From: CAYWRO01 sp964460345
Lineage (GTDB): Bacteria; Planctomycetota; Phycisphaerae; Phycisphaerales; UBA1924
Length of the DNA stretch: 26,623 nt
Assembly: GCA_964460345.1 (NCBI GenBank)
Contig: CAYWRO010000048.1
Span: forward strand, 1-26,623
Direction of reading: 5' to 3'
Shown: piece after piece, positions 23,087 to 26,623 of the stretch
Layout: each line of letters begins with the position of its first letter
Numbering within the stretch: position 1 is the first letter of the stretch
Made by a program: the position numbers and the translations under genes
Notes under the pieces: model-generated
Databases searched by the model: none
What the model was told of the DNA's origin: nothing
The model's input: the letters and a program-made list of their open reading frames with translations, nothing else

Positions 23087-24196
23087 GTGGCGGGTGAAGC
23101 GATACAGCCGGTGGTGCTGGTGGGCGGGCGAAGTCGCCGGTTCGGGCGCGACAAGCTGCGCGAGCCGGTGGCGGGGGCGCAAGGAGAGGTGTGGCTGGTC
23201 GATCGGCCGATCCAGGCGCTCGCGGCGGTCTTCGGGGCGCGGGTGGCCGCGGTCGGGGCGTGCGATCCGGAGGTGGCGGGGCGGGCGCACCTTGTTATAG
23301 AGGATCGCTACCCTGGGGCGGGGCCGATTGGCGGGGTCGTCTCGGCACTGGAGGGGGCGGGGACGGCGGTGTTTGTGCTGCCGGGCGACCTGCCGCGGGT
23401 GACGGCGGAGGCGGTTCGGCTCGTGCTGGCGGCGGCGGGTGAGGCGGGGGACGCCGCGGCGGTGCTGGCGGGGAGCGCGGAGGCGCCGGAGCCGTGCTTC
23501 GGCGTATATCGGCTCGCGGCGCTGCCGTATTTGAAGCGGGCGATGGAGGAGGGTCGGCATGCGCTTCGCGAGGCGCTGCCGGCGGAGATGGTGCGGTTTG
23601 TGTCGGCGCCGGAGGAGTGCGTGGTGAATGCGAACACGCCTGCGGACCTGGAGGCGCTGGAGGGGGCGCGGGTCGGAGGCGGACGAGCCGCCGGCGCGGC
23701 GTCGACGCCGCCGCTCCACCGCCATCCGGCGCTGCAGCCGCTCTCCCGTGAACACTTCAACGGGCTCGTGCAGGCGCGGCGGCTGCGACAGGCGGCGGAT
23801 GGGTCTGCAGATGAGCGGCGGAGCGCGGTGGACGGGTTTGAGACGGCGTGGCTCGATGAGATTGCGCCGCACTTCGACGATGAGGAGCGACTGCTCGGTC
23901 CGCTGGCGAGCCGGGCGGATGCGGAACGTCTGCGCGCGGAGCATGAGGTCATCCGTTCGCTTGCCGGCGAGGTCTTTGCGCTGCGCGAACGATGCGATTC
24001 GGATCGGCTGCGCCGCCTTGGGCATCTGCTGCACGATCACATCCGGTGGGAGGAGCGTTCACTGTTTCCGGCGCTGCAGGCATCGATCGGGGATGAGGAT
24101 CTTGAGCGGATTGCGCATGCGACGCAGCGCGTGGAAGAGGAGCGGCCGGGCTCGCGACGGCGCGGGGACCCGCGACCGGGCTCGCCGGGTTCATGA
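23087..24196 (+). CDS. mobA: MobA-like molybdenum cofactor guanylyltransferase fused to a hemerythrin domain
   Basis: A 369-residue two-domain protein from the GTG at 23087, three bases after the mogA stop. Domain 1 (about 1-200) is a MobA-type nucleotidyltransferase: VLVGGRSRRFGRDK (residues 10-23) is the GTP-binding GG-x-S-x-R-x-G-x-DK loop, then YPGAGPIGGVVSAL, VLPGDLPRVTAEAVRLVL, EPCFGVYRL, and NANTPADLEAL at its end. It attaches GMP to molybdopterin to form MGD for DMSO-reductase-family enzymes such as the one downstream. Domain 2 (about 220-335) is hemerythrin-like: His223 (SREHFNGL), His262 with Glu266 (PHFDDEE), His286 (AEHEV), and His318 with Glu322 (DHIRWEE), the usual di-iron ligand spacing. 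A Gly/Ala linker joins them. The fusion could couple MGD formation to O2, NO or redox state; this is inference. Confidence 0.88.
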   Translation: MAGEAIQPVVLVGGRSRRFGRDKLREPVAGAQGEVWLVDRPIQALAAVFGARVAAVGACDPEVAGRAHLVIEDRYPGAGPIGGVVSALEGAGTAVFVLPGDLPRVTAEAVRLVLAAAGEAGDAAAVLAGSAEAPEPCFGVYRLAALPYLKRAMEEGRHALREALPAEMVRFVSAPEECVVNANTPADLEALEGARVGGGRAAGAASTPPLHRHPALQPLSREHFNGLVQARRLRQAADGSADERRSAVDGFETAWLDEIAPHFDDEERLLGPLASRADAERLRAEHEVIRSLAGEVFALRERCDSDRLRRLGHLLHDHIRWEERSLFPALQASIGDEDLERIAHATQRVEEERPGSRRRGDPRPGSPGS

Positions 24197-24267
24197 TTCA
24201 AGCGGCGCTTGTTTTGCGCCATGCAGGCGGCGCGCGGACAAGCGCTGCGAGAGTGCCCGAGTGCGGC

Positions 24268-24273
24268 TAGGAT
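24268..24273 (+). promoter_or_regulatory. Possible -10 box for the membrane-subunit gene
   Basis: TAGGAT lies nine bases before the ATG at 24283, in the 86-base gap after mobA, and no Shine-Dalgarno is visible. It would give a near-leaderless transcript. No -35 box is evident. A small ggcgc/gcgcc hairpin also lies in this gap but lacks a T-run, so I do not call it a terminator. Confidence 0.28.
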
Positions 24274-24282
24274 GCCCGTACC

Positions 24283-25602
24283 ATGGGCGACCAGATCGGC
24301 AGGTCTAACGGCTCCCCTCCTTCGCGCGTGATACCGGCGCGTGAGGGCGCTCCTGCCGAGGCGGGGGTGCGGACGCGCGTGCCCGGGGGGTTCATCAGCC
24401 GCGAATCCATCGTGGCGGCTGCATGGGGAACGGCGCTCACACTGATCCTGGCGGCGCTCATTGCGATCGGTTCGCGGCGATTGGCGCACTTTGACGCAGC
24501 GCTTGTGGGGTATACGTTCGCGACGCTCTTTGCGGTGTTCGGGATCACGTACCGGTACTCGATGTGGCTGCAGCGTCCGCCGACCGCGATCTACTGGAAG
24601 CGCGGGTGGCAGGTGTTTCTGACGCCGCGGTATCTGGCGCGGAATTTGCGCATCTGGGCGCATCGGATCTTTGCGACGCTCGTGCTGAACACGTTCATCT
24701 GGCGGCGCGGGCGGCCGCGGTGGCTGGCGCACGTGCTCATTTTCTGGGGGTGCGTGCTTGCCGCACTGATCACCTTTCCGCTTGTGTTCGGGTGGATTCA
24801 CTTCCAGAACCCGGAGGGGGATTTCACGCGGTACACGGCGTACGTGTTCGGGTTTCCGATGGGCGGGTTCGGGGTGGATTCGATCCTCGGCAAGGCGGCG
24901 TTTCACGGGCTGGTGTGGTCGGCTTTCCTGGTGATTCCGGGCGTCATGCTGGCGATGTGGCGGCGGATGCGGGATCGGGGAGCGCAGGCGACGCAGCAGT
25001 TCGGGGAGGACTTTCTGCCGCTGATTCTGCTGTTTGCGATCAGCATGACGGGGTTGCTGCTGACGGCGAGCTACACGTGGATGCGCGGGTATGCGTACGA
25101 CTTCCTGGCGATTCTGCACGCGATCACGGTGATCTTCACGCTGCTGTACCTGCCGTTCGGGAAGTTCTTCCACATCTTCCAGCGTCCTGCGCAGCTTGGG
25201 GTGTCGTTCTATCGAGAGGTGGCGCAGGGAGAGGAAGTGGCGCGGTGCGCACGGTGCGGCGACGGGTTTGCGCCGAAGATGCAGATTGATGACCTGATCA
25301 CGGTCGAGCGCCAGCTTGGGTACCGGTACGAGATGCCGGATCATGCGGCGGGGCATTACCAGCGGATCTGCCCGGCGTGCCGGCGATCGCTGCTGGCGAT
25401 CGCGCAGGGGCGGCTGTGGGCGCAGAGCCGGGGCGATGAACTGGTGGCGGCGGGCGTGCCGTGGGACATGGCAAGCATGATGGACACGGGGAATGGCGAC
25501 GGCCACGCAAGCGTGGCCTTGGTCGCCCAGCCTTCACAGACGCCGGCGCAGGCCGCGGCGAAGGCGGCGGAACAGGCTCGATCGGATGGACGCAGCGCAT
25601 GA
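24283..25602 (+). CDS. Polytopic membrane subunit with C-terminal CxxC pairs, partner of molybdoenzyme
   Basis: A 439-residue protein with about six hydrophobic helices (residues roughly 45-67, 75-98, 150-175, 207-230, 243-264 and 272-300), resembling the NarI/DsrM/cytochrome-b-type quinol-oxidising subunits of membrane oxidoreductases. Histidines in or beside helices (WLAHVLIF, AAFHGLVW, AILHAITV, KFFHIFQ) are candidate haem b ligands. A soluble C-terminal tail has CARC (Cys322, 325) and CPAC (Cys363, 366) separated by 37 residues, which could bind zinc, iron or an Fe-S centre. The final 60 residues are Ala/Gln-rich and probably disordered. The stop overlaps the molybdopterin oxidoreductase start (ATGA, 25599-25602), so the two are co-translated. 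It most likely passes electrons from quinol to that enzyme. I cannot assign a named family with certainty. Confidence 0.7.
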   Translation: MGDQIGRSNGSPPSRVIPAREGAPAEAGVRTRVPGGFISRESIVAAAWGTALTLILAALIAIGSRRLAHFDAALVGYTFATLFAVFGITYRYSMWLQRPPTAIYWKRGWQVFLTPRYLARNLRIWAHRIFATLVLNTFIWRRGRPRWLAHVLIFWGCVLAALITFPLVFGWIHFQNPEGDFTRYTAYVFGFPMGGFGVDSILGKAAFHGLVWSAFLVIPGVMLAMWRRMRDRGAQATQQFGEDFLPLILLFAISMTGLLLTASYTWMRGYAYDFLAILHAITVIFTLLYLPFGKFFHIFQRPAQLGVSFYREVAQGEEVARCARCGDGFAPKMQIDDLITVERQLGYRYEMPDHAAGHYQRICPACRRSLLAIAQGRLWAQSRGDELVAAGVPWDMASMMDTGNGDGHASVALVAQPSQTPAQAAAKAAEQARSDGRSA

Positions 25603-26623
25603 CGACATCGCCGGAACATCTTCTGCCGGTCCTGAACCGGTTCGGTCCGCACCTGAGCTATTCGGCGGGCGCTCGCGTGTCGACGGACGTCGAGCCGGAC
25701 AAGCTCGTCAAGACGCACTGCTGTTTCTGCGGGCAGCAGTGCGGGATCAAGCTGAAGGTGAAGGACAACACGGTTATCGGGTTTGAGCCGTGGTACGAGT
25801 TCCCCTTCAACCGGGGCATGCTGTGCCCCAAGGGGGTGAAACGGTATCTGCAGGGGTCGCACCCGGACCGCCTGCTGACGGCGCTGCAGCGCGACGCATC
25901 GGTTCCGGAGGGTTTCAGCGCGATTGCTTATCAGGATGCGATTCAGCGCGTCGCATCGGAGATCGGGCGGATTCAGTCGCAGTACGGGAACAGCGCGATC
26001 GGGGTCTTGAGCGGCGCGAGCCTGACGACGGAGAAGGCGTACCTGATGGGCAAGTTCGCCCGGGTGTGCCTGAAGACGCCGTACATCGATTACAACGGGC
26101 GGTTGTGCATGGTCAGCGCGGGAGCGGCCAACAAGAAGGCCTTCGGCGTGGACCGGACGGCGAACCCGTGGACGGACATTCCGAAAGCTCAGTTGGTGTG
26201 GCTGGCCGGCTCCAACGTGGCGGACTGTTCGCCGATCACGACGGAGTATGTCTGGCAGGCGCGGGAGAACGGGGCGAAGATCGTCGTGGTGGATCCGCGC
26301 ATTACGCCGATCGCGCGCACGTGCGACCTGTTTCTGCCGGTCAGACCGGGGCGCGACGTGGCGCTTTATAACGGCATTCTGCAACTCATGATCGAGAACG
26401 ACTGGATCGATCACGACTACATCAACCAGCACACCGTCGGCTTTGAGAAAGTCGCCGAGGAGGTCCGGTCTTGGACGCCGCGGCGGACGGCGGAGGTGAC
26501 GGGGATTGCCGAGCGGGCGATCCGGCAGGCGGCGGAGTGGTGGGGCACGGCGAAGTCAAGCACGCTGCTGCACGCCCGCGGCATGGAGCACCACACGCAC
26601 GGCGTGAACAACTGCCTGAGCGC
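25599..26623 (+). CDS. Molybdopterin oxidoreductase, NasC/NapA-like, partial (runs off right edge)
   Basis: At least 341 residues, open to the window edge. The N-terminus has a [4Fe-4S] motif CCFCGQQC...CPKG (Cys41, 44, 48, 76; C-x2-C-x3-C-x27-C) as in formate dehydrogenase and assimilatory/periplasmic nitrate reductases. The expected Mo-ligand position reads NGRLCMVSAGAANKKAFG (Cys170), closest to the nitrate reductases ('CM.SA..a.k..lG'). DIPKAQLVWLAGSNVADCSPI and KIVVVDPRITPIARTCDLFLPVRPG are bis-MGD-binding motifs. No twin-arginine or other signal peptide is present, so it is cytoplasmic. It follows the membrane subunit with a four-base overlap and the Moco operon upstream. Function by family and context is nitrate reduction, probably assimilatory, but another substrate cannot be excluded without the C-terminal half. 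Confidence 0.9.
   Translation, partial: MTTSPEHLLPVLNRFGPHLSYSAGARVSTDVEPDKLVKTHCCFCGQQCGIKLKVKDNTVIGFEPWYEFPFNRGMLCPKGVKRYLQGSHPDRLLTALQRDASVPEGFSAIAYQDAIQRVASEIGRIQSQYGNSAIGVLSGASLTTEKAYLMGKFARVCLKTPYIDYNGRLCMVSAGAANKKAFGVDRTANPWTDIPKAQLVWLAGSNVADCSPITTEYVWQARENGAKIVVVDPRITPIARTCDLFLPVRPGRDVALYNGILQLMIENDWIDHDYINQHTVGFEKVAEEVRSWTPRRTAEVTGIAERAIRQAAEWWGTAKSSTLLHARGMEHHTHGVNNCLS

Noticed and set aside
22277..25506. Long minus-strand frames (587 and 489 codons) opposite the Moco operon and membrane subunit
   Set aside because: His/Arg/Pro-rich composition without motifs; the plus strand encodes conserved enzymes throughout.

Overview
The window is very GC-rich and gene-dense. It most likely comes from a planctomycete, probably of the class Phycisphaerae. 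Three things point there: two proteins with a Val/Ile-Pro-Ala-Pro / hydrophobic / Arg-rich PEP-CTERM-type tail (1004-2137 and 15880-16620), a secreted protein ending in two dockerin-like 'GVDVFDLL' repeats (6298-7695), and short repeats of the 'cacaggcc...ggcctgtg' kind. This is inference from style; no rRNA or other marker is present.

Left part (1-8000). A BRCT-domain gene runs off the left edge. Next come a full-length PEP-CTERM protein with a sulfatase-modifying-factor (SUMF1/FGE-like) fold and, overlapping its stop codon, a decayed second copy with a large internal deletion and two frame breaks. Then follow a class I mannose-6-phosphate isomerase carrying an in-frame repeat insertion, a MacB/FtsX-type ABC permease, an HGSNAT-like membrane acyltransferase, and a secreted dockerin-like protein with a clear hairpin terminator.

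Middle part (7840-18500). A ROK sugar kinase follows a GHL10-type secreted glycoside hydrolase. A 1170-residue hybrid HWE sensor kinase (four PAS, one GAF, kinase, receiver) precedes a small unknown protein. On the plus strand are a NUDIX hydrolase, a SUI1/eIF1-like factor and a membrane-anchored C39-like peptidase homologue. A second PEP-CTERM protein and glucose-6-phosphate dehydrogenase lie on the minus strand.

Right part (18578-26623). This is a nearly complete molybdenum cofactor (Moco) locus: moaA; moaD-moaE on the opposite strand; then a tightly overlapping plus-strand operon of a carboxymuconolactone-decarboxylase-family gene, moeA, moaC, mogA/moaB, and a MobA nucleotidyltransferase fused to a hemerythrin domain. 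Directly downstream lie a polytopic, probably haem-b membrane subunit with two C-terminal CxxC pairs and the start of a NasC/NapA-like molybdopterin oxidoreductase with an N-terminal [4Fe-4S] motif. The cluster therefore makes bis-MGD cofactor beside a likely consumer, probably a nitrate reductase-like enzyme fed by quinol.

The most unusual points are the MobA-hemerythrin fusion, the unusual membrane partner of the molybdoenzyme, the mobile-looking short repeats that have entered coding sequence (inside manA and at the 3' end of moaE, where a repeat supplies the stop codon), and the pervasive 4-base ATGA/GTGA gene overlaps.
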